DNA from: JAFGRU01 sp963665915
Lineage (GTDB): Bacteria > Desulfobacterota > Desulfuromonadia > Desulfuromonadales > JAAYDE01
NCBI GenBank assembly: GCA_963665915.2
Contig: CAXXSG010000007.1
Location: 62,001-126,000, forward strand
DNA: 64,000 bases
Direction of reading: 5' to 3'
In this document: piece by piece, positions 26,059 to 37,213 of the stretch
Layout of the letters: each line of letters begins with the position of its first letter
Numbering within the stretch: position 1 is the first letter of the stretch
Made by a program: the position numbers and the translations under genes
Notes under the pieces: model-generated
Seen by the model: only the letters and a program-made list of their open reading frames with translations
The model's database searches: none
Told to the model about the DNA's origin: nothing

Positions 26059-29000
26059 TTGGTAGCTGAAAAACCGACCTATGAAGAATTGGAGCGGCGG
26101 GTTCTGGAGTTGGAAAAAGCAGAGTTTGAGCGCAGAAAAGCCGAGGAAACGCTGGAGAAGCGCACTCATGCACTAACCACGTCCTCGGATGATGCCGCCA
26201 ACATCGCTTTTGAGGATCTGTTCAATCTGCATGACATTCAGTGTCTTCAGGATGAGTTTGCCCAGGCCACTGGGGTGGCTTCAATGATCATGCACCTGGA
26301 CGGGACCCCCATAACCCGTGCAAGCAACTTTTGTCGATTGTGCCGTGAGATCATTCGAAAAACGGAAAAAGGCCGTAGAAACTGTCAGAAATCCGACGCA
26401 ACTATTGGAGATTTATCCTTCCAAGGTTTGGTTATCCGGCCTTGTTTTTGCGCCGGGCTTTGGGATGCGGGCGCGGGCATTTCCGTGGGCGGGCGGCATA
26501 TTGCCAACTGGATGATAGGGCAGGTGCGTGACGACACCCAGACTGAGGACCAGATCCGCGCCTGTGCCCGGGAAATCGGAGCCGACCAAGAGGCCATGGT
26601 CGAAGCTTTTTGGGAAGTTCCATCCATGTCACGCGAGCAGTTTGAACAGATTGCCCGAATGCTTTTTACCCTTGCCAACCAGCTCTCCGGCATTGCCTAT
26701 CAAAACGTGCAGCAGAGGTGCCTCATTGCCGAGCAGAAGCGTGCAAAGGACTCCCTGACAGAGAGCGAGACCTATCTGCGGACCCTGATTCGGACGATTC
26801 CGGGCCTGGTCTGGCTGAAAGATCAGCAGGGAGCTTACCTTTTCTGTAATTCCAGAGTTGAAAGTTTCTTCGGCGCCAAAGAGCAGGATATCATCGGAAA
26901 AACGGATTACGATTTCGTTGGCGAGGGCTTGGCGGATTTCTTCCGAAAGAACGATAAGTTGGCAATAGCTGAAGGCAAACCAATCAGTAACGAAGAGGAA
27001 GTCACTTTTGCTGATGATGGCCACCGTGGAATCCTTGAAACCATAAAGACGCCAATCTACAGGAATGATGGCCAACTCACCGGAGTTCTGGGGATCGGGC
27101 GTGACATAACCGAGCGCAAGGAGGCGGAACGAGAGCGGCTCGCCAATCTCCATTTCTTTGAAAGCATGGACAAGGTCAACCGGGCTGTACAGGGGGCGAG
27201 TGATCCGAAAAAGATGATGAGCTACGTTCTCGATGTTCTGATCCCCATCTTCGACTGTGACCGAGCGTGGTTGGTTTTTCCATGCGATCCGGAGGCTGCT
27301 TCATGGCGTGTGTCTATGGAGTGCGCCCGACCTGAATATCCCGGTGCCCTTGCTGAGGGGGGTGAAATACCGATGGATGCGGAAGTCGCCACAGCCTTCC
27401 GGATTTTGCGTAACTCGAGCATTCCGCTAAAATTTGGCCCGGGGGCAGAGTACCGAGTGCCCGATGGGATGGCTCAGGGGTTTTCTGTCCAGTCTTTCAT
27501 CGCGATAGCCATTCATCCCAAGATAGATTCCCCTTACATATTTGTGCTACACCAGTGTTCTTACCCGCGGGTCTGGAAGCTTTATGAAGAGAAGCTATTT
27601 CAGGAGATAGGCAGACGCCTCGCCGACGGTCTGACAAGCCTGCTGATGCATCGTGATCTGCGAAATAGTAAAGAATTTCTCAATAACATCGTTGAGAACA
27701 TCCCTAACATGATTTTTGTTAAGGATGCCGAAGCTCTCAGGTTTGTGAGATTAAATAAAGCCGGTGAGAAGCTTTTGGGATATTCACGAGGAGAACTGCT
27801 CGGAAAGAACGATTACGATTTCTTTCCGACGGAGGAAGCGGACTTTTTTACGTCCAAGGACCGCGAGGTACTCAATACTAAGAAATTTGTCGATATTCCT
27901 GAGGAGGAAATCAAAACCAGGGAAAATGACGAACGGATCCTTCATACCAAAAAGATCCCGATTCTGGACGAAACCGGAAAGTCGCAATACCTGCTCGGCA
28001 TATCCGAGGATATCACGGAACACAAAAAGCTTGAAGCACAGCTTCGTCAGGCCCTGAAAATGGAGTCCGTCGGCAGGCTGGCCGGCGGCGTGGCCCATGA
28101 CTTCAATAACATGCTGGGGGTAATCATCGGCCACACGGATATGGCTCTGGACCAGGTCGACCCGACCCAGCCGCTTTTTGATGACCTGCAGGAAATCCGG
28201 ACCGCCGCCGAGCGCTCCGCAGCACTGACTCAGCAACTGATGGCCTTTGCCCGCAAGCAGACCGTCGCACCCAGAGTCCTCGACCTGAATGAGACCGTTG
28301 CAGGAATGCTCAAGATGCTGCGGCCTTTGATAGGTGAGGACATCGATCTCGCCTGGTTGCCGGAATTAGGGGTGTGGCCGGTCAGGATGGATCACACTCA
28401 AGTTGATCAGATCCTGGCTAACCTGTGTGTCAATGCCCGCGATGCCATCACGAGCGTGGGCCGGATCACCATCGAAACGGAAAATACGACTTTGGACGAG
28501 GCTTACTGCGCTAATCACCCAGGGTTTGTTCCGGGCGATTTTGTGCAGCTGGCTGTCAGTGACGACGGCTATGGTATGGAGAAGGAAATCCTGGACAATA
28601 TTTTCGAGCCTTTTTTTACCACCAAGGGGATGGGTAAAGGCACCGGCCTTGGGTTGGCCACGGTCTATGGCATCGTCAAACAGAACGATGGTTTTATCAA
28701 CGTCTACAGCGAGCCGGGACAAGGCACAACCTTCAAGATTTACCTGCCCCGGCACACCGCCAAGGTCGGGCAGATGCGGCAGGAAAACGCCTTGACTCCT
28801 GCGGCGCCAGGTAACGAAACCATTCTGTTGGTGGAAGATGAGCCCGCGATTCTAAAAATGGCAAGGTTGATGCTGGAAAGATTCGGCTATCAAGTTTTGG
28901 CCGCCTCGACGCCGGGCGAGGCCATCCGCGTGGCCAGTGAGCACACGGGTGATATCCACCTGCTTTTAAGTGACGTGGTTATGCCTGAGATGAACGGCCG

Positions 29001-29181
29001 AGACCTGGCAAAAAACCTAATCTCTCTTTACCCGGAAATCAAGCGCTTGTTCATGTCCGGCTATACGGACAGCGTTATCGCTCACCACGGCGTGGTGGAC
29101 GAGGGCATCAATTTTATTCAAAAACCGTTTCCGAAACAGTCCCTGGCCGCTAAGGTGCGCAAGGTGCTGGATAACACATGA
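26059..29181 (+). CDS. Hybrid sensor histidine kinase with PocR, PAS and receiver domains
   Basis: 1040 residues, apparently cytosolic. In order: a coiled coil (1-45), a PocR ligand-sensing domain (about 50-225) with cysteines in NFCRLC, NCQKSD and RPCFCAGL, PAS (240-355), a GAF-like region (370-540), PAS (550-660), HisKA with GGVAHDFNNML (His about 680), a HATPase with GTGLGLATVYGIV, and a receiver with D about 971 in LLLSDVVMPEM. The TTG start at 26059 has CCGGAGA just upstream. No separate output regulator is adjacent, so the partner is unknown. Confidence 0.9.
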   Translation: MVAEKPTYEELERRVLELEKAEFERRKAEETLEKRTHALTTSSDDAANIAFEDLFNLHDIQCLQDEFAQATGVASMIMHLDGTPITRASNFCRLCREIIRKTEKGRRNCQKSDATIGDLSFQGLVIRPCFCAGLWDAGAGISVGGRHIANWMIGQVRDDTQTEDQIRACAREIGADQEAMVEAFWEVPSMSREQFEQIARMLFTLANQLSGIAYQNVQQRCLIAEQKRAKDSLTESETYLRTLIRTIPGLVWLKDQQGAYLFCNSRVESFFGAKEQDIIGKTDYDFVGEGLADFFRKNDKLAIAEGKPISNEEEVTFADDGHRGILETIKTPIYRNDGQLTGVLGIGRDITERKEAERERLANLHFFESMDKVNRAVQGASDPKKMMSYVLDVLIPIFDCDRAWLVFPCDPEAASWRVSMECARPEYPGALAEGGEIPMDAEVATAFRILRNSSIPLKFGPGAEYRVPDGMAQGFSVQSFIAIAIHPKIDSPYIFVLHQCSYPRVWKLYEEKLFQEIGRRLADGLTSLLMHRDLRNSKEFLNNIVENIPNMIFVKDAEALRFVRLNKAGEKLLGYSRGELLGKNDYDFFPTEEADFFTSKDREVLNTKKFVDIPEEEIKTRENDERILHTKKIPILDETGKSQYLLGISEDITEHKKLEAQLRQALKMESVGRLAGGVAHDFNNMLGVIIGHTDMALDQVDPTQPLFDDLQEIRTAAERSAALTQQLMAFARKQTVAPRVLDLNETVAGMLKMLRPLIGEDIDLAWLPELGVWPVRMDHTQVDQILANLCVNARDAITSVGRITIETENTTLDEAYCANHPGFVPGDFVQLAVSDDGYGMEKEILDNIFEPFFTTKGMGKGTGLGLATVYGIVKQNDGFINVYSEPGQGTTFKIYLPRHTAKVGQMRQENALTPAAPGNETILLVEDEPAILKMARLMLERFGYQVLAASTPGEAIRVASEHTGDIHLLLSDVVMPEMNGRDLAKNLISLYPEIKRLFMSGYTDSVIAHHGVVDEGINFIQKPFPKQSLAAKVRKVLDNT

Positions 29182-29206
29182 GAAAAGTTGGGGAGTATTT
29201 TCCGTC

Positions 29207-29656
29207 ATGATGATTTCAGCATCTTCGGCTCAGCGCCTGCTTATATGTGTTTCATTGTGCTGCCTGATGCTGTTCGCAGGAACGACCATTGGCGTTTCCG
29301 GGGGAACGGAAGGAATCACTTCCTGGACGCTGGCTCCCGGGTCCGCGGAGCGCAAGGCGATTCTGGATGCACTGCGCGGCGAACTGAGGGGGATGCACGG
29401 CCTGGAGGTTGTCTTTGTTGTTGACTGTCTGAAAGTCAAAAATGGCTGGGCGTGGGCTCATGTGCGCCCGCAATCGCCGGACGGGATGAGCCGCTATGAA
29501 GATGTTTCCGCCCTTTTTGTTAAGAGGCAAAGGGGGTGGCAGGTTGCAGAGATCCCTTGTACTGAGATCGACAACCCGGAGTGCCTGGGAGCACAGGAGT
29601 TTTTCGTGAATCTGGCGAAGCGATTTCCTGACGTTCCTTCCGACATTCTGCCGTAG
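29207..29656 (+). CDS. Secreted protein of unknown function
   Basis: 149 residues with a signal peptide (hydrophobic LLICVSLCCLMLFAG; cleavage near residue 30). The mature part (APGSAERKAILDALRGEL, VVFVVDCLKVKNGWAWAH) resembles small periplasmic proteins of unknown role. It starts 25 bp after the hybrid kinase and could share its transcript. ATG 29207 has GGGGAG 11 bases upstream. Confidence 0.65.
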   Translation: MMISASSAQRLLICVSLCCLMLFAGTTIGVSGGTEGITSWTLAPGSAERKAILDALRGELRGMHGLEVVFVVDCLKVKNGWAWAHVRPQSPDGMSRYEDVSALFVKRQRGWQVAEIPCTEIDNPECLGAQEFFVNLAKRFPDVPSDILP

Positions 29657-30087
29657 TGAAGTTGTTCCGCCCCGGAAACGTTACAAAAAAGGAACCCTTC
29701 CCGTTTTTTCAGGTAGCAGACCCCACAGCTTGGCTTGTGCCTGCCCCTAATCTTTGCCTATCTCAGAAAAAAACCGCTAATTGTTTTTCCCCCTCTGCTT
29801 TCCACTGTAGATGGCCATGTCCGCAACTCCTCCTCGTTACCGTTTTTCGGGCACAGGGGCTTATTTATACTGGCGAATATGACCACTTCATCTTTTTGCA
29901 GGGCAGAAGCAAGGAAGTATCTGGAAGAAACAGTTTTTGTTGTCCGAAAAGCATTCGGGGATTTAATTTTATTAACAAAATTTCGAACGGCATTGCTTGT
30001 TTTGGGCTTTTAAAGTATAAAAAACAAGTGGACTTGGGCGCTTTTTCATTAATTTCAGTTGGAACAATTGAAAAATGGAGGAAGACC
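29657..30087. other. Gene-free interval
   Basis: One frame stays open from 29656 into the next gene, but its translation is low-complexity and lacks a start with a ribosome site. No promoter or hairpin stands out. Confidence 0.4.
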
Positions 30088-30588
30088 ATGACTGAGAGTG
30101 AAGAAAAGAAACAAGAGGAACAGGAAGTCGGTTTGTACGAAAAGCTTGCCTCTCGAACGGCTGAACTTCTGGGGAGCGGGAAAAAAACATTCGATGAGGC
30201 TCTGAAAAAGGCCAAAGATGAAATTTTGGGTACTGGCGACATTTCCCGCGGGCAGGCTGATAAACTGGCCTCCTTTCTCCGTCGTGACTTTTCTTCACTC
30301 AATCAAAGTGCTCAGAAGACAAAGGATGCACTGAAAAAAGCTGTCGATCCCAAAAGGGTAACCGCAGGGGCCCAAAGTCTTTTTGTGCAAATTCTGAGGA
30401 GTGCGGCTGGAAAACTTGAGGAAGTTGCTGACAAGTCGGAAAAGAACCTCGAGTACAAGACCGGAGAGGTCACCAGCCCCGGCACCCTTTCCTGTAAGGA
30501 ATGTGGTGCGGAAATGAACCTGACCTCCACCGTGCGGATTCCTCCCTGTCCGAAATGCCATAAAACAGTTTTCCGGAAGTCCTATTAA
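30088..30588 (+). CDS. Zinc-ribbon-containing protein of unknown function
   Basis: 166 residues. An acidic/basic helical region (residues ~15-125, many EKLAS- and KKAKDE-type heptads) is followed by a C-terminal zinc ribbon with CKEC (about 142) and CPKC (about 157). It resembles YjbD/DUF1451-type helical proteins with a zinc ribbon. ATG 30088 follows GGAGGAAGACC. The frame runs open upstream to 29656, but that extension is rejected. Confidence 0.72.
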   Translation: MTESEEKKQEEQEVGLYEKLASRTAELLGSGKKTFDEALKKAKDEILGTGDISRGQADKLASFLRRDFSSLNQSAQKTKDALKKAVDPKRVTAGAQSLFVQILRSAAGKLEEVADKSEKNLEYKTGEVTSPGTLSCKECGAEMNLTSTVRIPPCPKCHKTVFRKSY

Positions 30589-30733
30589 GGTGGGCAGGCA
30601 AGGGTTTTTCCCTTGTTTGCACAACAAAAGGTCTGGCAGATGGGAATTGTGCGGATAACAGGTGTGGAATAATCATTCTCGGCCCATTTTGCTAATGAGG
30701 GCCGGAACGACAATCTCTTTCTGAAAGGAACTC

Positions 30734-32005
30734 ATGAAATTTACGGAACTGCATGTTTCCGAGGCGGTTTTAAAAGGGGTCGAAAAAGTAGGATTCACAG
30801 ACCTGACCCCAGTCCAGGAGGAAACTATCCCCCTGGTGCTGTCTGGGAAGGATGTGGCTGTCCAGGCCCAGACCGGAACCGGCAAAACGGCTGCTTTCCT
30901 TATCTCACTTTTCACCCGGCTACTGGCAGACGGGCAGAAAAGCGGCAAGAATCCCCGTGCCCTGATCCTCGCTCCGACACGCGAACTGGTCGTGCAAATC
31001 TGCGAGGACGCCAAAGGGCTGGGAGCCTTCTGCCCTATCAGGGTTCAGGCTATTTTCGGCGGGATGGATTATCACCAGCAGCGTCAGGACCTCAGAAAAG
31101 GGGTCGACGTGATTGTCGCTACCCCCGGGCGGCTGATCGATTTCGCGGGACAGCAGGTTTTCTCCTTCCGTCACATCAACACCCTGGTGATCGATGAGGC
31201 CGACCGCATGTTTGACATGGGTTTCATCAAAGATTTGCGTCGCATCCTGCGTCAGCTCCCGCCGTATGAAAAACGCCAGACCATGCTTTTTTCCGCTACC
31301 CTCTCGTCAAAGGTCATGGAGCTGGCCTACGAGTTTATGAACATGCCGGAAAAGGTGCAGATCCAGCCGGAGCAGGTGACTGCGGAAAAAGTCGTGCAGG
31401 TCCTTTACCATGTCGGGCAGAGGGAGAAATTTCCGCTGATCCTGGGCCTTATGAAAAAAGAGGCGGGTGCGGAAAGGGTCCTGGTGTTTGCCAACACCAA
31501 GAGAGAGGCTGAACTGCTGGCCAGGCGGTTTAAAGCCAATGATCTTCGCGCAGCCGTCATCTCAGGGGATATACCTCAGCAGAAACGGATGCGCATCCTC
31601 AAGGATTTCAAGGAAGGGCGCCTGACCTTCCTGGTGGCAACGGATGTCGCGTCGCGTGGTATCCATATTGAGGGTGTAACCCATGTGGTCAATTACGATC
31701 TGCCGCAGGACGGTGAAAGTTATGTCCACCGCATCGGCCGAACCGCCCGGGCCGGAGCCGTCGGCAAGGCAATCAGTCTGGCCGATGAAGCCACGGTTCT
31801 CAACCTCCAGGATATTGAGGAATATATCGGCGACAAGGTTCCCACATCCTTTCCGGAGGATGATGATTTCTGTTGGGATTACAAGCGTAGCGTCCCCCGC
31901 AAAAAGGTTCTACCTCCTACCAAACCCTCGGGAAAAGAAAAGCAGCGGCATTCCCGTAAGCGCGCTCCGGCAGCGCATAAAGTTAAACCGCCCCCCAAAG
32001 ATTAA
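30734..32005 (+). CDS. DEAD-box ATP-dependent RNA helicase
   Basis: 423 residues. Q motif (FTDLTPVQEETIP), motif I QTGTGKT (46-52), PTREL, DEAD (154-157), SAT, and the C-terminal RecA-like domain with HRIGRTARAG. The tail is rich in Lys, Arg and Pro (about 385-423), typical of RhlE/RhlB-type helicases that remodel rRNA or mRNA. ATG 30734 follows AAAGGAACTC. The subtype is left open. Confidence 0.93.
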   Translation: MKFTELHVSEAVLKGVEKVGFTDLTPVQEETIPLVLSGKDVAVQAQTGTGKTAAFLISLFTRLLADGQKSGKNPRALILAPTRELVVQICEDAKGLGAFCPIRVQAIFGGMDYHQQRQDLRKGVDVIVATPGRLIDFAGQQVFSFRHINTLVIDEADRMFDMGFIKDLRRILRQLPPYEKRQTMLFSATLSSKVMELAYEFMNMPEKVQIQPEQVTAEKVVQVLYHVGQREKFPLILGLMKKEAGAERVLVFANTKREAELLARRFKANDLRAAVISGDIPQQKRMRILKDFKEGRLTFLVATDVASRGIHIEGVTHVVNYDLPQDGESYVHRIGRTARAGAVGKAISLADEATVLNLQDIEEYIGDKVPTSFPEDDDFCWDYKRSVPRKKVLPPTKPSGKEKQRHSRKRAPAAHKVKPPPKD

Positions 32006-32143
32006 ATTGTCGTAGTCGATCCGATCAAAATGTTCCAATTTTTGTGGTATTTTGTTCATTGCTTGTGAAAAATCAAATAGCCTTTCTCTTTTAAAAATAA
32101 TAATATTTAGCAAAACATTCATTTGAGTTTATTGGAGAGTAGT

Positions 32144-35100
32144 ATGCAAATGGCGTCAAACGGAAAATGCATTTTTTTCACGTTGGTCGCCTTTTTTGTT
32201 TTTGCGCTGACCGGAACCTCCCTGGCAACTCCTTTGACGGATGCCGAGAAACGCTGGCTGGAGGAACATGGCGATGAAATCGTTCTCAATTTTGATCGAA
32301 ATTTTCCGCCGATAGAGTTTGTTTCCAAAGATGGGGAATACCTCGGGATGGCGGCAGATATTGTGGCGCTGCTCGAAAAACAGCTTGGCCTTCCCCTCCG
32401 CAAAAGAGCCAACGATTGGCCCCGAATTCTCCAGCAACTTGAAGAAGGTGCGCCTGTCATCAGCGCCGCTGTTACCCGAACCGAAAAACGGGCCAAATTT
32501 GTCTATTTTACCGGCCCGTACGTCGAAATCCCCATGGTTATTGTCACCAAGAGGGAGTTCGGGGAGAATAAAACCCTCGAGGATTTCGGGCAGAAAAAGG
32601 TGGCCGTGGTCAATGATTTTGCCGCCGAAGAGGCTTTACGGAAAAAATATGAGGGAATTTTTGAAATTGTAGAAGTAAAAGGTTTCAAGGACGGATTGCG
32701 AAAGGTGGCGTTCGGCGAGGCGGACGGCATGGTGATCAGCCTGGCGGCGGCTTCCTATTACATTGAAGACGAAGCTCTTACCAATCTGCATGTAGCCGGC
32801 AATATGGGTGGAAGTTTTTCGCTCTGCCTTGGGGTCAGTAAAAATTATCCGGTTCTTTTTTCGATTCTTTCTAAAACTCTTGACAACATTCCCCCGGAGG
32901 AGCTCCAGGCTGTAACGGCAAAATGGCTGGGGTTCAAATATCTTCCTCCAAAAGTTGAAAACACTCTCCATGTACTTAAACTGGCGCTCTTGTTTGGACT
33001 TTTTGCTGTGGGCCTCGCGTTCCTGAATGGCTTTTGGCTGAAGAAAAAGCTCAGGGAGAGAACCGGGCAGCTTTCGCAAACGGAGCAGAAAGTCGAGGCT
33101 CTTGTTGAAAATGCCCCTGTGGGGATTTTTTCAAGCACTCCGGACGGTCGCTACCTGCACATCAACCAGAAAATGGCCGATATTTTCGGCTATAGCTCTT
33201 CTGAGGAAATGATGGAGTGTGTCCGGGATATTCATACGGATATCTATGTGGATTCTCATGACCGGCTTGAGATGGTCGAAGAGTTGAAGCACGCCGGAAG
33301 CGTTGCTGATCGGGAATTGGAGGTCAAACATGCCGATGGAGGAAACGCGTTGGATATCTCTTTCCATGCGTAAAACCGAGGATGAAAAATGGTGAATTGA
33401 TTTTTGAAGGGTTTGTCAAGGATATAACCGACAAGAAAAGGGTTCAACTGAGTCTGAAAGAAAGTCAGTCGTGGCTGACCATGGCCCTGGAAACGTCTAA
33501 TGCAGGGGTTTGGGACTTCTTTCCGACTACCGGGGAGGCCCATTTCAGTTTGACCTGGTGTACCATGCTGGGCTACCAGCCTGATGAACTGGAGGGCTCT
33601 TTTAATACCTGGAAGCGACTCCTTCACCCCGACGATTTCCTCCGGGCGACCCAGGCCGTCGATAAGTTTCTTGAAAGTGGCGGGAAAACTCCCCTCGAAT
33701 CGGAGTTCCGCATGCGCACCAAACAGGGGCTCTGGCGCTGGTTCATGAGCAAAGGGGAAACCATTGAATGGAGCGAGGGTGGAAAGCCTCAGCGGATCAT
33801 CGGCGTTCATTTTGATATTCAGCGATTAAAAGATAACGAAGAGGCTTTAAAGGTTTCGGAATTGATGTTTCGGGCGATTTTTAACCAGACCCATCAATTT
33901 TCGGGCCTCCTGGACAAAGATGGGAGCCTTACTCAAGTCAACAAAACCGCTCTTGATTTTGTCGGCGCCACCGAAGAGGAAGTGGTTGGACAGAATTTCC
34001 TGGAAACCCCCTGGTGGCCAAATCACCAGAAAACCAGAAAAAAACTTTCGGGCTTTATTGAGCAGGCCTGGCGAGGAGAAACGGTCCGAAATGAAGTCAT
34101 GGTTCTCGACAAAGAGGGCCTCAACCATCCCGTTGATTTTTGCCTGACGCCTTTTCGGGACAAGGACGGTGATATTGTTTCTCTGATTTTTGAAGGGAGG
34201 GATGTTACCGAGATCAAAAAGGCCCAGAACCGTCTCGAATATGAAGCGCATCATGATTCGCTGACCCAATTGGGAAATCGCCGCCAGTGCATCAAGGGCA
34301 TTTACGAGATGCAGTTGAAAAATCACTTGGGAGGGATGAGTATCCTCTATTTCGACATCTGTCAATTCGCCAATATCAACCATGCCTACGGGTATCGCTG
34401 GGGGGATGAACTTCTGACTTTCGTGGCTGAGCGGTTGAGCCGGATCACGGAATACGGGACGACTTCCCACCGGGTCGGGGGAGACCAGTTCGCCGTCCTT
34501 TTCCGCTCCAACCGACCAAGGGATGCCATGGATTATTCCCGCCGGGTCCGTGATGCCGTCCGCCAGCCCTACCGTCTGGACAGGGAAGATGTTGAGGTCG
34601 AGTTCGCTTTTGGCCTGGCTTTTTGTGGCGAGCCCGAAAAGTGTGTCGACAAGGTTTTGAGTCAAGCTGCTATTGCCCATATGCGGGCAAAGAAAACCAA
34701 GGATTCTTCAATCATCATGTATGATGCGCGAATCCATCAGAACTTCCTGCGCAATCTTTTTCTTGGAAAAGCGATTCCGCCGGGTGTCTTGTCTAATGAA
34801 TTTCACCTTGCTTACCAGCCGGTTATAGATGTCAAGAGTAAGAAGCTCTATGGTATGGAGGCGTTGCTGCGCTGGGACAGTTCCGATCATGGAGCGATCA
34901 GCCCGGGTGAATTTATTCCCATTGCCGAGGAGAATAACCAGATTGCTCTTCTTGGCGAATTTGCTCTGGAGCAGGCATGTCTTTTCTGGGTGAAGGTGGG
35001 GTTTGCCAAAAGGAATCTGGTCCTTTCCGTCAATGTTTCAGGGAAGCAGTTTGCTCAGCAGGGGTTTTTCAAACGCTTGCAGATTATTCTCGATCGTACC

Positions 35101-35565
35101 GGAATGCCCCCTCACTCTCTCAAACTGGAAATGACTGAAACAGCACTAATGGAGAACGCACGGGAAACCGTCCCCAAACTGGAAAATCTCCGCAAGCTTG
35201 GCGTTCAGATCAGCATTGATGATTTTGGAACCGGATATTCATCTCTCGACTATCTGCGACAGTTTTCCGCAGACATCATGAAAATAGATATGAGTTTTAT
35301 TCAGAAAATGGAAAAGGACAACAAATCGTTTGAGTTGGTCAGGGCCATGATCAATCTGGCGCAGACCTTTGAAATGTCCGTTATCGCCGAGGGGGTGGAA
35401 ACCGCCAAACAAAGCCAGCTTCTCCTGGAACTCGGATGCTCTATTCACCAGGGGTTTTATTATTCCCGCCCTTTGTCTCAGAAGGAAGCGCTTGTTTTTT
35501 CCGAGCAATTGTTCCGGTCGGTAAAAAGCTCTTTTATTACCCGGGGACTGGGCGCGGATTGTTGA
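32144..35565 (+). pseudogene. Periplasmic-binding-domain / PAS / GGDEF-EAL signalling protein (frameshift)
   Basis: Combined length about 1140 residues. A signal peptide, an SBP_bac_3 domain (about 30-265) and one membrane helix (about 280-300) are followed by PAS domains, a GGDEF domain read as RVGGDQF, and an EAL domain with EALLRW, SVNVSGKQF, DDFGTGYSS, AEGVET and HQGFYYSRPL. The EAL residues look intact, the GGDEF site does not. Frame is lost at about 33370 inside the first PAS (ISFHA-stop) and resumes at KNGELIFEGFVKDIT. Likely a c-di-GMP phosphodiesterase reporting on an external ligand if the shift is an artefact. Confidence 0.85.
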
Positions 35566-35676
35566 GATCAAAACCTGGTAATTTCAAAAAACAAAGTATT
35601 TATTAAATACCCTTCTTCGCTTTTCAGAGAAAACCTTGTCATATTGCAGGAATTGTTCTGATTCCAGTTATGCAGA

Positions 35677-36805
35677 TCAAACTTTCTCCGGTTTTTCCTT
35701 GCGGGAAGTGGGCAGCTTTTCTGCGTCTTCGTGGCGCACGTAAACGCTTTGACTCGGGAAAGCGATTTCCAAACCCAGTTCCTCTAAAATTATCATAATA
35801 TTCAATGAGACCTCCTGCCGAATCTGCAGATATTCGGCCCAGTCCGTGGTACTTGTGAAGCAGTAGAGCAGGATGTCGAGGGAGGAAGGTCCAAAATCGG
35901 TGAAATTAACCAGCATGAAGTCCTGGTTGATTCCGGGATGTTTTTCCAACATGTTGCGGATACTGTGAACCGCCTCCTGCATTTTGGCCGGCGTGGTGTC
36001 ATAGGTTACGCCAACATTGAGTTTGATGCGCCGTTTCGGCATGCGACTGAAATTGTCGAGGGGCATGTTGGCAATAATGTTGTTGGGAACGCTGATCTCG
36101 GTTTTTGCAAAGGTGCGGATTTTGGTGGAGCGAAAGCCGATCTCCTCCACGACACCCTCCATGTCTCCAGCCTTGATCCAGTCGCCGATATGGAAAGGGC
36201 GGTCGAGGATAATCATGAAGGAACCGAAAATGTTGGACAGAGTTTCCCGGGCGGCCAGTGCTACGGCGAGACCTCCAATCCCCAAGGAGGCCAGCAGCCC
36301 GGAGATGGAATAGCCGAGATTCTGAACGGTCAGAATAAAAGCGATGAAAACAATAAATGCCCGCAGCGATTTACGGATGAAAGGGATGAGGTGATCGTCA
36401 AGAGTCGATTCGGTCTTTTCCACCATTCTCGAGAGGTAGATCTCGAGAACGGAAATCGTGTTGAAGAGCATCCAGGCGATGTCAAATGTAATGAGTATCT
36501 TGAGGGTGGCATAGGCGAAACGGTTCAGGTTGAGAGGCTCGGCTGGAAGATTGAGTATCTGCACGACAATAAAAAAGCCGGCAATAATGACTGTAAATTC
36601 AGCGGGTTTTCGGATTGCCTTGAGAAAAAGGTCGTCATAAGTGCTGGCGGTTTTTTTTCGCAAAAGGTGTCAGAATATTGATGAAAAAGTGACCGAGAAT
36701 CTTTTTCAACAGCAGGGCCAGGATCAGAATCATAAAAGATGCGGCGTATTTCCATGCACTTATGCCGAGCATTGTTTCATTTAACAGCTCAAGGATTTCT
36801 TTCAT
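35677..36805 (-). pseudogene. MscS-family mechanosensitive channel (frameshift at an A8 run)
   Basis: From ATG 36805 (CAGGAG upstream) the gene encodes MKEILELLNETMLG and a first membrane helix, reaching FAKK at 36655. There the coding strand has eight A residues and the frame runs to an early stop at 36635. Seven As would read FAKKTASTYDDLF and join the remaining 320 residues: two more helices, the MscS pore helix (LGIGGLAVALAARETLSNIFG) and the cytoplasmic beta and C-terminal domains (DRPFHIGDWI). A homopolymer miscount or phase-variable tract is likely. Confidence 0.85.
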
Positions 36806-37213
36806 GGTGGATGACTCCTGAAGTGAACGGATTGTGGGCAACCGGTTTTCAGTAGTCTGTAAGCATCAGACCTGACCGGGCGCCCGCTAAGTTTAGGCCG
36901 GGTTAGGAATGAACTTACTACGAAACCGGTTAATCGGTCCATATTTCCACAAAATTTATTAAAAAAAGTTCGCTGTTTCTTCTCAAATTTGCGAAAGCTT
37001 GTCCTTGATTTCCCGAACTTCGTGCTCCCTGTGGTTAATCCTGTTCACCAATCCTTGCCCTTTCGTCTGCTGTCGGAGTTCCATTACCCCTGCGCCAGGT
37101 CTGTATCGCTGTGTAATGAAATGTCCCGGAATTAAATGAAAGCCCTTAGCAAACGGGGCACTCGATTTTCTGCTACAATTTAGAAATAATTTCAAACGGA
37201 AAAGGAGCCGGGT
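36806..37213. other. Divergent intergenic region
   Basis: Lies between the divergent mscS and aconitase genes, so should hold both promoters, but no clear boxes are seen. A 70-codon minus-strand ORF (36983-37195) has a coiled-coil-like end but no supporting feature. Confidence 0.35.

Noticed and set aside
30596..30625. CAAGGG-TTTTT-CCCTTG hairpin after the zinc-ribbon gene
   Set aside because: Short stem and only three Ts after it; possible but unsupported terminator.
36983..37195. 70-codon minus-strand ORF between mscS and aconitase
   Set aside because: Some coiled-coil character but no ribosome site, no family and it occupies a divergent promoter region.
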